From Lepisosteus oculatus (taxonomy: Eukaryota; Chordata; Actinopteri; Semionotiformes; Lepisosteidae): a DNA stretch of 64,000 nt. The DNA is taken from contig NC_090712.1 of NCBI RefSeq assembly GCF_040954835.1, positions 1,869,284 through 1,933,283 of the forward strand. The letters run 5' to 3'. Within the stretch, counting starts at the first letter, position 1, and the number at the start of each line of letters is the position of its first letter. Of the stretch, positions 1-14,580 are shown one piece after another. The notes beneath the pieces were generated by a model, which saw nothing but the letters and a program-made list of their open reading frames with translations, had not been told where the DNA came from and searched no databases. The translations under genes were made by a program, and so were the position numbers.

Positions 1-129
1 CAGCAGGCAGGATGGTGGGCAGAATCTGAACAGTGCAGGTCTTGCAGATGTATTTTCAAGAATCCTTCGATTGGAACTCTTGTCTGGAGTTTGGAAAGGG
101 ATGACGACAATCAAGCTAATTTCATCCCA

Positions 130-400
130 GCTCTTCTGGTCCTTAATCATTCCTGACGTCATTTCTCAAAGCTGTGTAGAGTATAAATCGTGCTCTAGCC
201 CCTCTCTTACATCTCTCCTCCACCCATCTCCACCTGTGCAGCTGCCTCTTCATCCTTCCTCTGCCAGCAGGGGGGGTCCAAGCCTCCTCAGCCTCTGGCC
301 AAGTGGGTTAATGCCAATCTAACTCTACCTACTGTACATACTCAATAAACATCCTCAAACAAACGCATTCTTGGGTGTCGTTCTTCTTCATGAAATAATG
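130..400 (+). repeat. Possible LTR-like remnant (CRE, TATA and AATAAA in order)
   Basis: A full CRE palindrome TGACGTCA lies at about 157-164, followed by TATAAAT near 183 and AATAAA near 343. This is the order expected of a U3-R-U5 long terminal repeat, but a cellular promoter or chance would also give it. No retroviral coding sequence is visible beside it. The call rests only on motif order. Confidence 0.2.
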
Positions 401-2389
401 CTGCTTGGGATGGTGTCACAGCCATGATTGCTGTTCCCTTGCTGGAAAAGGGATCATACAGTAGATTGAACAGGAAAAAGCCTTTTCCTTTTTTTTTTAA
501 CGTGAATTCTGTTGTCACGGCAATGCCCATTACAACAGCTGTCTTCAAGCCAAATCTGCCTTTCTGCTTCTATGACAACAGAGATGAGAATTCATAAGAG
601 GAACACAGGTTTCTGTGGCATTTTACAAAATGTGCAGAAGGGCTCAGTTCTGCATGTCTTTTATTTTTTATTAATATCTGATGCTCCAGGTTCAAACAGC
701 CCAGGGAACTGAGGTGGCTTCAAACCCAGGAATTAGCACTTTTCCTAGAAGACACCCAAGTCTCCTCATTTGGTTCCAGCTGAGATCTCAGTTACTTAAT
801 GATATAATCTGTTTAATCCGGTATTAGTGCTTCTCAGTGGTGTCTGTTTCATCTGTGACATGCTCTTGAGCCGCAGGAAAGCAGAGATTCTGGACAGGAA
901 GCCGCTCAGTTCAAATGAACAGAAAGTGTCCATTTGGACTGTTTCAAGCAACAGTTGGAGATAAAATGCAAAATAAAAAAAAAACTCATTGTATAAAAGG
1001 AGGTTTGCTTGGTAATATTTTCCTCTAACATTGTTAAACATAATATTTTAAGTCCAGGGTTTTGCCTGGGGTTTATATATACTGTATATGAAATATTATT
1101 TCACCGCTGCTACACTGATGAGAGGTAGATGCCGTTTCATGGTTATACTTGACAGCTCTAAATTAGATGTATGGGCCAACACACAAACATACTAGCATCC
1201 ACCAAGCTACAGCCTTGCAGGATACAAACTGGGGCATTCTTTGTTTAAATAAACAATTCTGAGAGATGATGTGCAATCAACCATCGCAAAATCTATGCAT
1301 AATCAATTAAATCCCAGCAGACAATCACACTGCTGTTCAAGATTGCAAAAATCTTTAATGCTTTAATTGCTGGAAAATTTCTGAAAACCATGAAAATGAT
1401 AGAAATGCTTGGCCCATACTTTAGTATGGGGCCATGTTTTTGTTAGATCTGAAACTCGAGCTGTGACCATAGTCCCTAGAGGCTCTGCTGTTAATGTGGT
1501 CATAGCCACAAGCTACAGTATGTCCAGATGGTATTGATTAGACTTCAACTCAGAGAAGACACATTTTAATGAATGATTCTGTCCAAGATGCTTACAATCA
1601 TAAGATATTTTACATTACAAAAGACTCTTGACAAATTGTATTGGAGAACATCCATCTATTGGCTTTTAGAATGCTGCCTTATTCCAGCAGAGGCAATCTG
1701 CAACCCACTTTTTACAGCAAAATATAGACAAAGAATTAATGCTAGAAACATTAAAAAACTGCATAAATTTATACAGGCATGTATCCAACATTAAACACTT
1801 AAATTCTGTTCTGACTTCTTGAGACTGCTTATTTGTTGCACTCTAATAAATTTAGCAAGTCCACCCAAAAAGATAGTGTTGAAACAATTTTAGCATAGTC
1901 TCATCTTTAAGCCTTTTTAGTTTTGCCTAAAAAAATAATATACCAACATAGAACTTATATTTCTCAAATAATCTGCTGGACTTTTGAATAGACTATACTG
2001 TATTCACTGTACTGCTCTGCCTTCTCATCAGTCATTGGTTTTTGTGTGTTTGATGTTTTGTTTTTATCAGTATGATCTGTGATTTCTGAAATTGTTTTTG
2101 AGACTGGCAAACAGGCACTTCCCATCTGCTCACCTGTTAGAACAATTCACCTTCTACAGGTTACGAGCTCCAGAGAGCCCGAAAGAAAGGTACTGTGGCA
2201 CACATCTTACTACTGTCACTACAAGTCTGCTTGTGCCCAGCAAATTAAGAAAAATCACTTGCCATCTGGACCTGGGATTATCCACGTGAAAATATATTTC
2301 TCTTGCATTTCACTAAAGTGCTTAGATCGAAAATGTGTTATTCATTAGAAAACAGAGAGCACAGATAAAGAATGAATACTCAAATTGGG

Positions 2390-2490
2390 GTGATGTAATT
2401 AGTGGAGTACCACAGGGATCTGTACTAGGACAAGTGCTCTTCTTAATTTATATCCATGATCTAGATTGGTCAATTGACCTGTTAGGCACA
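2390..2490 (+). mobile_element. LINE reverse transcriptase fragment
   Basis: A short + strand frame reads SGVPQGSVLG followed by VLFLIYIHDL, the well-known reverse transcriptase block of non-LTR retrotransposons (usually SGVPQGSVLGP, then LF.IYINDL). It is a bare fragment: the catalytic block further downstream and the endonuclease are not visible. CR1, L2 and related clades share this motif, so the family is not resolved. Confidence 0.7.
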
Positions 2491-5400
2491 TGAATCCTTC
2501 CATTCTACAGCACCTTAAGAAAACAGTCATTAAAGGCACTTTCGTAACTTTTCATGGGTCATTAAGGCTTTTAGTAGATAAATTACCACATAATCAGGAA
2601 TTGTCAACAGTCCATTATATTTTAAACTCCTCTGACTCCTCTGTAAGTTACAAACCTAAACTCTGTTAACTGGAAAAAAAATGGATTAATTGGACCAGTT
2701 AAAAAATGATTGGATCGATTATGTAATCAATAATAAAGGTCCAAAGAGAATGGGAAAACACATGGCCTGCACCAAATATAGTTGTCATTCTTGACTTCAT
2801 GATTCCAGTAGTTTTGCTTAAACAGAAATGGGTGTGCAATCATATTAAAATAAAACAGATGTTTATTTCCTGTTGTAGGTTTTGGATTTAAATATGTTGC
2901 ATGTGGAACTCATTGTGGGAAAAATATCTTTCAGTGGAATGTCTTGGAATTGTGTACAAAAGATTGCATGCAGGGGTTGTTTAGAAATTGCTAGAAATAA
3001 AAAAAAACATTGGATGGCAACAGGTCTAGATCAAAGGACATATTAATCCGGTAATTTTAATTAAAACATCAAAGCAAGGATCTGTCTAGAATTTTAATGA
3101 CAACATCTGTTATATGTGCATACAAAACACTGCCATTCAAAGCTATTGTAAATGGAATGTTAATACTGTCTTTGATTCTTGGTTCATTTTTTAAGTCAAT
3201 TAATATGAAATAATGGAAGAATGTCAGTAAGCACAAGTTAAATGCACAAATGCAAATAACACTAACCGCGAGGAATTTCTGTTTCAGGAGTTACACATGA
3301 ACTTTGTATTAAATAAATGCTTTTGAAGTGTCCTTGACTTTAGCACGCATGGGCAAAGAGGCAGCACCTGGCACTGTGAACTAGGTGGCATGGGGAGGGT
3401 GCAGGTAAATAGACTGTGACTGCAGAAAAGGAAAGGCTGATTAGAATCAGAAAGACTATTACTGTATGTTCATTATGTAGGGTGTTTGGTATTATAAAAC
3501 GGGGCTCGTCTTCTTCTTGAACATTTGTTATGACTTCCAAGAGGAGCAATTAAAACCAAAAAAGATGCATAATCAAGAAAAAAACGTATCAGTGCATCTT
3601 ATTTTCCAAGTACACCAATGCACACCCGAGGTGGACAAAATCTGAAAATATTCAAATGAATGTTCAAACGATCATGATCCCTCAAGGCACTTGATAAACA
3701 ATACCACCAAAAACAGCATTCTGTTGAGTCCTGACCTCAATCTCTGAGACCAGCACTGGGCTGAGCTAGGACACCATCACCTGGCCTACCAGGAGCAGAA
3801 GGCCGAGCCCACAAACAACCTTTTAAAGACGTTTCATTTGTCATGCCTTTACTTTTGCTAAAAGAGTGGTTTACTGCTTGCGTAGTCAACTCAAGAATGG
3901 TGTGATTTGTCTACAAATAAATTATTTTTTGCAAATAGCCATCCTAAAGTGAAAAATAAATAAGTTTTGAAAAAAACATACATCCATACATAAAATAAAC
4001 ATATTACTGGATGTATTAGATCTAATATGAATTAGGATGTACATTGCAGAAATGCAACACCTCTGCTCTGCACAAGAGATTAACCTTATGGCATCTAAGT
4101 CCCATTACTGCGTTGGTAATTGCTTTCAACACCATGTTGTACCATATGTGTTGTTAGCAGCCATGAGACAAAGTCATTTTCAGTGCCACTTTATCACTGT
4201 CAGTCTCCCTGCTATTATGTGCTTCAACACTTACAATATTGCCTGTCAATCCAGAATGAGTGATACAGAGTGAACTACACCTGAGGCATTGAAAATCTAC
4301 CCTTAAAACAACATGAAAACAGACAGAAAGAGCAGCTTCATTTTATTTAAACCCCTTCCTTCAAAGTACGAGATATACAGTATCATAACTCCCTGTTCTT
4401 AATACTCATATTCATAAATCTTACATCTGTTACAAATGTCAATACCAGAAGAGGGAAGTCATTTCCATTACAGCCTGGAAATGACATAAAATACCATAGA
4501 GATCAACTGGGCTGTGTTAATCCCAGAACTGGCGTGTTTATACGATACTGTACAGTGTAGTATTGCAGTATCCTTCCCTTGAGCCCATGCAGAATCATGC
4601 TGTATTTAGCATCTCCTTTCAGCAGATCAGTGGCAAAGACTGGCTGAAAGAAAATCAAGCCCAGTTGATTCTGTAGGTGGCATCATGCTGTATGATCACT
4701 GGATTTCACTTAGTTTTCTCCTTTGCCTCTTTGACATGATGCTGAAATGACAAGACATGCTGCCTTTTCCTTTGGCACCAATGTTGCTCTCTGGGGACAA
4801 AGTGGCTTTGTTGTGTTTCTATATTTTTCTTTTCCTTCATCTCCTGCTGATTTCTCAGCCTGCTATCTCACAAGTGGCACTGGATGGGAGGTTTTTACCT
4901 GCACCCAGTTGGCATTACACAACAATTCAGGGAACATAAAGGTCTGACAGGAATGGAGTTTTAATCTGTTAATTCTACAAATGGTTATATAAATTAGAAA
5001 TATCTGGGCATCAGGAACATCTTAACAGTTTTTTTACAGACAAGATTAATGTTTGTCCTTAGTACAGTAAGTAAAAACACTAAAACATCTCATTCAAACT
5101 AGCCATTCTCATTTTTTTAAAAGGAATGTATTATATGTTGTAACTCACAAAGGGTTCTATGCTCCACTTAATTGCAAGAATTCTTCAGAGCTGAAGAGCT
5201 TTACTCACGCAGTGAAGATTTTCAAGGTAAAATGGTATATATAACTCTGTGATATTTATATCAGGATCGGGCAAAACAATTTCCATTTCCATCTAAATAG
5301 ATTTATGTGTGTACCCGCACTTTTGGACAAACTCAGTTTGTCCTCAGCCGCACTTTAAAGGCTGTGTTCAGCATCTTGATAGCCTCATATGAACTTTGCT

Positions 5401-7026
5401 GTAATACTGCTTCTGTTAGTACTATCTAACTAACAGACAGCTTAATCTATAATATTTTAGTTGTCAAAGCAAGGTGGTGCTCCTCCCCCTGATATTTTGC
5501 ATCCATGAAAAGATTTATTATTATTATTATGTGGTCTATTAAATTGTTCATTTTTTCTGCTACTGTATGTTGAGAACTAAACCTATTATTAGCTTGTTTA
5601 TATGAGGGTAGAAAAACTATGCACGGAAAAAACAACCAGCAGTGTGGAAGGGAAGCCTTGCTTTTTTTTCTTGAGACCTTTCCATTGCTTTGTTTCAAAC
5701 TTCATTTTAAACTTACATTTATTCTTTTATTTACATTTTGTTCTTGCCCAGATGCTAGAATACCTTACCTCTGATGTTCTCTATTTAATAAATAACATGT
5801 GTATATTTATTATCTATCATAGGAGGTTCGTCATGCTGGGATCTATTGGACACGTGTTCGATGGTATCCATCATGCATCCCAACATCCTCCCACCTGAAG
5901 CCCAGGTGGAATCTACTGACCTGAACCTGGGCACAGCTCCAGGAGACGAGACTCAGCTGCAGCTGGGCTGGGTCACTACCTCCCAGCAGGCTTGCCATCT
6001 TGGCTGGGATTTCATCCAGAGGGCTGGGTTTTCCTCTGCGGATCGGTCCACTTCCTGAGAGCTGCTACTGCCCCCAGCCCTGGTCTTTGCACCCCTTTAC
6101 CCTCCTGGGGGGAGGTGGTGTCAGCCATTCACGCCATAATCAATCGCCAGAAGAAACTGCTAGTCCACCTCCAGAATTTCGAAGGTTCCCTCAAGGGAAA
6201 ACTGTAGCGTTCTTTCCCCAGAGCTGGGCTTCAGGGACAACTTTCCTGACTCTTCTCCCTTCCCTTATATAAAGGGGGTGGTGGACATTTTCATTTGGGG
6301 TGTCCTCCATCTCCACAGGGGCAAACATCAGACCATGATGAATCTCTGTACATGATGAATATCCGGACTTCAGAATCATTCCATTCACAAAAAACATTCT
6401 AAAATTTCGTTCCTACCATGACTTTAACATAAATGCCCAAAAACGCCATTACATGCCTCATTCCTTTTTTGTTAATTTTGAGTGTGTATCTAATGTTATC
6501 TTTTTATCTTTCGGGATGTTTCTACTTTGTGGATTCACAGACCTTGGAACTGTTGCTAGGCTGTCAGGATTTCCATGGAAACAGTCAAATTCCCTTGCTA
6601 CTAATAGCAGTTCTATATTGCAATTCATGCTTACAAATGGCCAGTAGTTTCTAATAAGAATACACCCACCAGGAAGCATTTTCTTGACAGACTGTATGTT
6701 CAGGTCATGTATAGAAGTAACTACACGTGAACTGAACCGTACATAGTTGCAGTGATTTCCATCTTCTCCTGTTCTGAAAATGATAAATATCCATCCCCTC
6801 TAGCACATTTCCTTTTCCTTAATTGAAGATGAGTTTAAACTTCGCTTCGGTGCAGTCACAGAAGTTGCAGAGAGAGGTTTTGAAGGTACCTTCAGTTGTC
6901 ATGTTATATAAATGCACAGCTAAATAAATTGAATCCCCTTTTCTTCCCTCAGTAAAGTCTGGATGTTTTCCTGCCTGTTTTCTTGATGCATAGAGAAATA
7001 TAGGTACTTTTCACCTGCCCCTCTAC

Positions 7027-7884
7027 GTTCCCTCTAAGCTTTGCGTGTGTGCGCGGGCGCACACAGGATATGAAATCAGCGCACATAAGAAATTGAACTG
7101 TGCACAAAAAATTAAATACAAAAAAATTATAATAATAAAACATACACGGTTGTCAGTTGAAAAATGCTAAATTGACCACATGAGACTGGCTGAGAGAGGT
7201 CCAACTTGGCTGTGTGCATTATTATTGTCACGCCCCACACTCTCCCTCGCAAACAGCATTGCATTCCCAGAACCACTGTTTCACAATCACATTCCTAATT
7301 GAACCCATCACATTCCCACATGCACCAGATTCCTCAAATTCTCACTCCCTAACCAATTATCCAACCACATCCCTTTCCTTTCAGTATTTAAACTCCCCTC
7401 ACACACCTCTCCATGCTTTCTATTGAGAAGCCTCTTGTAGTATTCCCCCTACTGTATGTGCATGATCACTGCTCTTCTGTTACTAAATCTTTGCTCCTGC
7501 CTTTTGACCAAGCCTCTGGATTTTGTCTTTTGGATTGTCCCTTTGCTGCTCTGTGTTCTGTGGGATTCACAGTCATGCATAAGGGTCCTCCTATTCTACC
7601 AATAGGTTCCCTGACAATTATTGCTACTCGATCATTGACATCTATGCTCTTGTAGTCTCGTACCTCCATGCTCATGCTTGCTCTGCACTCAGTCTCTATG
7701 ACTGGGCTCGTTGAATTGCTGTCCTGGTCTTTTGAGTCTCTATGCTTCTATGAGGATGACTATATTAACAAAAAATAATTTCAGGATTACAATTTCACAT
7801 ACACTCAATTTAGTGTATACAAGTGTAAAAATTTGCATAACTTGAAATTTATGTGCACACAGCCCATTAGAAATTAGAGGGAAC
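7027..7884. mobile_element. Possible non-autonomous DNA transposon remnant with nested insert
   Basis: The 11-mer GTTCCCTCTAA at 7027-7037 is matched in inverted orientation by TTAGAGGGAAC at 7874-7884. Next to both ends lie GTGTGTGC / GTGCACAC-rich stretches, as in a hAT-like element with degenerate terminal repeats. The interior contains a pyrimidine-rich stretch from about 7222, beginning TGTCACGCCCC, that may be a nested insert such as an LTR. No transposase frame is visible and no clear target duplication was found. Confidence 0.35.
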
Positions 7885-10800
7885 ATTGCTGCCCAGTGCC
7901 CAAGCACTTTGAATTTAATGTACATTTGTGAAGAGCATGTGGGACAGATTTATTGTGGACTATATCAAGAAGGCATCGTCAGAACCTACACTAGCTCTTC
8001 CTCCAGCAAGAGGGGTTATGTTCCAGTAAATCTTTAAAAAAAAATAACTCCCAAGTACTCAGTTCAGTAGTTAATGTTCTGTATGCAATAAAATGTATTA
8101 TTGTGGAAACTCGTATTGCAAACTCAGCTTTAAATTTGTTTATTGTGTGAAGACTGCCCTTCTGTTAGAGAAGTAATGACTGTGTACTGAGAAACAGGAG
8201 CACTGTCAGCCTGCCTTCTGAAACATGTGTTGCCGTTACCAACTACAGTATATTCCCGGTTGTTCGGGAAGCTGAACTGTGGCTCTCTGAGGGAGAAGCT
8301 GAGGACATTAGGCTTTTATTTCAAACTGAGTCTCAATTTCTCTCCTCATTGCAATGTCTGTTCTCAACACTTGTTGCTTACATATTCTCTCTCTCTCTCA
8401 AGGGCAACTCTGAGAGGCAGGGATACCAAAGAGAGTGCATGGGGGAACAACAGCCAATTTGCTGTTAAAATTAAGTCCAAAACTAAGGCTATAAATAAGT
8501 TCAATGATAAAGGTAAACTGGAATGTATGAATGCCACCACGTAGAGCAGCTAAACCATCTGTTGAACAACCCACTGCTTTCAAGGCCTTGGGTCTGAAAT
8601 GGAAGCTTACAGCGAATACAGTGAATGTTATAATTACATGATATGGTATCTGATTGTTTTCTCTTGATTTTTTTTGCTTTGGCTTAATAATAAAATCAAT
8701 AGGTTTAAGCGGTTTTTCCTCTACTAATGTAACACAATGCCTACAATGCTGGCAGGATGATCGTTTCCGGGTTTTTAGCTGTTGGCGGTTTTAGACATGG
8801 CTTTCCTGATGCAGGTTTCCAGCTTCCTCAGTTGTTCTGTATAGTCAGCATTTTCCTAGCTGCTGACTCCGAAGATAAATGAGCATCACTCTCCGTAGAT
8901 ATTGTGACTATTTTTTACAGTAGTGATGTGTGATAAATATGTATTACACACTGTTCCCTTTTCTTTCTCATTCTTCCAGGTGGCCAGTGGCTTTGTTCCC
9001 AGGGGGTCCTTTTTCATTTCCACTCACTAGGTGCTGATTTATGTGCCATTGGATTGTTTGTGAAGCTCCCTTCACTTCGTCCTGTAGACAAATCAGATTT
9101 CTGGTGTCACCAGCTCACTGAAACATAAAAGTTTATTCAATAGTTTCAGTGAATCACAGCGGGACTAGCAGTCTGACATTCTGAAGAAGGCACAAAGCTC
9201 TGTCATTCTGTGTCATTTAATAATAAAAGATTTTCTTTTTCTTCTACCAGCTGAAACAGCAGCCTGGCATTAATAGAGTAAAACAACCTGAAGCTCGTTT
9301 TTGTTTCAAATCTTCCTGCTCACTGAATCATACAGCTTGTGGTGGCAGAACTGCTGTCTTCAAGGGTTTATTTAAATTTCAGCCTAAAAGATAATTTAAG
9401 ATTAATCTCTTGGAAATCTCCACAGTCCCACAGAATGAAGCAGAATACCCAAGGGACAGAGTAAAGAAGCGAAATCAATAAGTTTAAGATTGGGATTAGT
9501 TCTATGGAGTAATTACAGTAAATTCAGAATTTCATTCTTTTGAAAGTGCCTCAGACTTTTTGTGTAAATCCTGCTTCCACACAGAGAACTTAAATCCAGA
9601 TCACTGTGTTTTAAATGAAACCAGAAGCAGAAATCCCTGTTGCTTTCATGTGTTCTTTTTAGGAAGCGTTGGCAACAGCGGTGCAGAATGAATAATTCTT
9701 GATCCAAAGGTTTATAGTCATTCTTTGGTTTAATTAACATTAACAGTGGCTACCTTCACATAGCATTAAAAACCTCACACAATGAAGACGGGGCCTCAGA
9801 ACACCAATGCCAAGAGGAATTCCTGCAGCCGGAAGCTTATCACGCTGTCTTCCTCATCCACTTCAATATCCCTTCATCGTCAAACAGAATGACCCTGTAA
9901 CCCAGGAAACATGCCATTACATTGCACATGTCAGAGCAGTGAGGACCGGAGAGCCCATACTCCCCTTCTTCCATCTCCTGACCTTGCTGCCTGGTCAGCC
10001 TGTTGAATCAGCATGTCCATATGCTGGCTTCTAACCTTCCCCTGGAATTTTTGCCCAGATTTTCCTCTCTTAAGTACCTTTTCCCTCCCACCCTCTACGC
10101 ATTCCCACGTCTTCATTCTCTGGTCATCCCCACTCTTGCCCTCTTTCCCCCACTCTCCAGAAGAGACGTTGCCTCTTGTCCTCATTATACCTTTTAGAGT
10201 AGAATTAAGCTCTGCTTTTTCCTTTACAGCATGCACACAGACAAAGCTCCCCACTCTAATTCTTATTTTCCGTTTGCACTCCATTCCCCAGTGTCTAGTA
10301 AAGGCATGTTCAACATAATGAGGGTTCTTTGGCTCATGTTTTCTTGCAATAAGAGTCACACTGACTAACGAGCTGTGTGTGTACAAAGTGGCTGGACACG
10401 CCTACTGTATGTTAATGCCTTGAGCTCCACTCAGACCAATGCCAGTTTTTCTGGGCAGGGCGCAGCAGGCTTGTACTTTGTACTGTGTTTGTAGGATTTT
10501 GTCACACAGCTGGATAATGAAAACGCTTTACAGCGCTGATGAGAGAGTTAAAGGGGAACTGCAGTCTCTCTGACCAGTTATTAAATCTCGGAAAAAAAAT
10601 AAATTCATTGATGTTATAGAAAAATGTAACAAATTTCAAATTAAGCACAATATTGTAAAATTTGTGAAGGTACTGTAAGTTGTGATGTTGTCACAAACTC
10701 GCATTCGAGTTCCCATGAACTGTGACGATGCTGCCCTTCCTGCTCACTAGTCACTGTAATGACTAATGTAATGCGATGTAGAGTACAGGTTGTGCAGCAC

Positions 10801-13800
10801 ACATTTCACCGCAGAAATATTCCAACGTGATCCGTATGCATAGTTAACAAGTAAGTAGTATTTGTCGTCAAAACCATCTGGAAGGTGAGAGCAATAATTG
10901 GATTAAAAGAGATGTATTCCCAAGCCTTCTTCTTTACAATGTAAAAGGCCGCTTCACCTCACAGGACATTTTGTTATCTGCTGTGGCACTGCACATACCT
11001 GGAAATTTAGTTTATTTTGTGATGTAAATAGGGGGTTTAACAAGTTACTGTGCACATTCTACGTTTATTGTGGTTTGAAATGCACTTATTAATGCTGATT
11101 CTTTCTAACCCCGAAATATACATATTGCGTTGCAGTTCGTCTTTAACAACTAAGACACATTTTTGTTACGCTTGTAATGTCAGTGTTTTTGTATTGCCAT
11201 ATCCCACCAAAAGGTAAATAACTGAAGATGCAGAATATCACTTTTAAAGCCCTTTGAGGCCTGTGAATAGAAAGTAGTCTGACAAAATCACATTCGTTCC
11301 AAAGAAAATCGAATGTGTGAATTATGACAGCATCGCAATCCAATTTCACAAGAAAGCTATCAGCGTGAAGTTATGTTTGCTAATCACAGACCACAAATGC
11401 ACATTCTAATTTTTGAGAAAAAAAAAATAAAAGTTTAATTTTCAGGTTCACTAACTCGAATCAGTATATTGGCTGAGATCTCAAGCTTGGTTAATTTTCC
11501 AGCAATAAATCCTAATGCCAGAGGCTGATAAGGAAACAGAAAGAGGAAAGAAATTACCCGTTCTGATTGGGATGCAAGTCAGAATCCAAGCATGCTCTAT
11601 TTAGACAGGCCTGAACTGTTAGTAATAATATTGCAGTTATGTCTGGACCATACCTGTAGCTGGATATACTGTATAATGACTCATCAGGGCCAGGTGGATG
11701 AGTGAATTAGTGGAAAACAAGAATAGAATCCTTGGTAACAGCACTATTCTTAAAATCTGCCACATGTGGTCCCCTAATCAGCTCTCTTTGGAATGACTGC
11801 ACAATGCTAAGCTCCTACATAGGAAATTAACACAGAAAACTTAAAAAACTATGATCTGACACCTGATTATTTAACCATATACAGTATATATGTTGCAAAA
11901 ATATTCAGATTGTTTTCACATTTTCACATTTTGCTTGCAGTTATGATACTTGGTACTATACAGCACACAACACACTCCACACATTCAAAGCACAAAACTA
12001 AAATATGTACTGTAAATAGACAATAAATATGAAAGAAAAATGGAAAGGTCAAGATTGCATTTGAGTTCTCAAACCCTGTTCTGTGGTTGCTGAAACCTCA
12101 GCTCTGCCTGATTGCAAAGCTGTAAAGCTAGCTGTGTTGTGCTGCTTTGCTATCAGTGTGTACACATTAGATCATCCAAACTGTAACCTCATGAGCTCTG
12201 GCTCTATAGCTGCCTGTGATGCACTTTAATGAGAAAATACACTGAACAACTGTCATTAAACCTTTGTGCAAACTCCATCGAAACCTCAAGTCTTTCACAT
12301 GTTTAAGACAGGCATCACTGACTGGACATCTGCTGAAAAGTGTGCAGTATGTCATTTGCAGGCCTAATGTTTTGATGACATCCAGGCTGTGGTCTTTTAT
12401 CATCATTTGCAGAACGGCCATAATTGTTACATATTGTTGTTACTATTATTGTTACTTTATAAATAGCAAATTCATTACTTCTTGAACTGTCAAAGAATCA
12501 ACTTGATATTATTCGGAGTCTGAATCTCTGGCTGTAAATGTTGTTTTTCTTGCAATTCAGATGAACTATAAACAGCAGTTCGTTGTTTATGGCAGTATGA
12601 GAAGTAAAAACTCGCTTGCTGTTAGTGCAACATTAATAACACTGCTATTCACTCAGGGTCATAATCACTGCAAAAATTATGGATGATTTTGAGCTAAAGA
12701 AATTCCATATTGTCTTCATTTGTATGAATGCATTGACTATTTTGTTGTTGTTAGATAGGAATACAAATTCTGATCATGTTTGATTATGCCTATAACTGGA
12801 CATCAGGATTAATGCATAGTGGCTCGACAAATAAAATTGTTTCAGGATCATTCAGTGCAGACTTACGATTCTTTGATTAATTTGTTTCTGCGCTATTACA
12901 CACATTTACTTTCCAATGTTGTCAATATTGTGGTGCATGATTTCCATATCAGCTCCCAGTGGGTGCTGCTGTGTCTGTGTGGGCGCACAGTGTGAAAAGA
13001 AGACGATGAAGTGCTGGCATACCCTCTGTCTTCTCCTGGGCAGGTGGGGGCTTGCAGCACACACCTGAGCTGATGGGAGGTGGTAAATCTGAGGTCGTCA
13101 GGAGCTTGGCCACCTTGATTTGATTCTTGGGATGACATGTCTTGAAAGAGATAAATATTTTAAAAGGCAGGGGAAAAGAAACACTGTGAAAACACCTTAT
13201 TATAAAATATCGCAAGTCGCAGAATGCCCGATGCAAACTGGTGTGGGGAAATAGTGGCACTACACCTGAAATCGGTAGATCAGATGATCCGAAACAAAAA
13301 CAGCATTTAGAAATAGACCTGTTTCTTGATTCAGCTGCTTCTGAATCAAGCTACTATTTCGAAGAAAGGGTGTTAGAAGGCATCCTGGAATTAAAGGGCT
13401 CATATGCTTGAAGTCCTTATATATTACTGCAACAGCCTTAATTTCTCTTCGCTACTGGAGATCAGGTTTCTACTGATGTTGAAGTACCTCTTGCCGATTT
13501 CCTCCCAGCCCACATGTGAGCCCAGCTCTGGTCTCTTCACTCCCCTCAGCAGAGCCCCGGCGTTGCCAATAGCACCCAGATCTCAGCGCCCTGCCAAAGC
13601 AGTGAAGAGGCCCGGCTGCTGTCCTGAAGCTGCTCGTTTGGATTCTCACTCCGAGCTCGGCTGATTTTTGGCTTGTTTGTTCTGCTCTTTCATACCAATG
13701 AATAAGCAGACTCTTCAGTACTGATAGCCTGTCTATCGCTCAGCAGGCTCACAGTAAGTAGTCCTCACTCTTTGCCAGATATGGTCTCAATTCTTGAGCT

Positions 13801-14299
13801 TATGAAATGGATCTTTAACCCTGGTGATACAGGAGATGTTCACTGACTACACTGTCAATACTACCACTAACAAGAATGCAGCTCATCAGCTTACAAGCTC
13901 TTTTCATAGGTAAGATGGTTTTCTCTCTTTTTCTTCCTACATGGGACCCCCTCTGGAATCCTCTTTTTTTGCCACGGTCCTTTGAGTGATTAAAAGGACA
14001 GCCCTCTTATCTCAGCTCAGCTGGGGTGTGAATGCCTTGATCAGTTCTGACTCAAGGACTTCAGCTTCAGTCTCAGGTTCGAGCCCAACTTGAATCCCAT
14101 AGAAAATGGCTGTTGACGATTGCAGTCCATCAGCGATCCCCTTTAAAGAATGTGCTAGGATGACTGAACACAATTGCACCATCCAACCATGCAAAGTGAT
14201 GGAGACCTACCCAAAAATACTGACAGAAATCGTTGCTGCCAAATGAGCCTTAGGTGGCAGAATACTTAACGCAATCAATACATTGCACTTTGTGTATTT

Positions 14300-14580
14300 A
14301 CTTTGCAGGTTTTGCTGACATCTCAGTTTCTGGGGTGCTATCTGTGCAGAGTTTGCATGTTCTCCCTGTGTGCCTGTTGGTTTCCTCCAGCTGCTCTGGT
14401 TTTCTTCCACAGTCCAAAGACATGTCGGTAGGTAAACTGGCACTTGGTGTGAGCGTGTGTTTGTGTCTTTATCGTGCCCTGCCATGGAGTGGTGTCCTAC
14501 CCAGGGGGTATCCCACCTTGCTCCGGCTACCCATGCAACCTTGCACTGGATGACTGGATTCGAAAATGGATGGATGATTT
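14300..14580 (+). mobile_element. tRNA-type SINE, head truncated
   Basis: The stretch contains the body shared by a common fish SINE: CAGAGTTTGCATGTTCTCCC, then TTTCCTCCAGCTGCTCTGG, CACAGTCCAAAGACATG, and an end of GGATTCGAAAATGGATGGAT. The tRNA-like head seen in the relative at 27.36 kb is missing or decayed here. The orientation is + because the GGATGGAT tail is on the right. It interrupts non-coding DNA only. Confidence 0.75.

Noticed and set aside
5841-6272. Overlapping + strand frames of 70-98 codons in a GC-richer patch
   Set aside because: Three frames are open in the same place, none has a known domain, and no exon signals tie them to a gene; possibly an old repeat.
9931-10386. 151-codon - strand frame
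   Set aside because: The + strand is pyrimidine-rich, which removes stops on the - strand. No domain, no splice partner and no codon bias support it.
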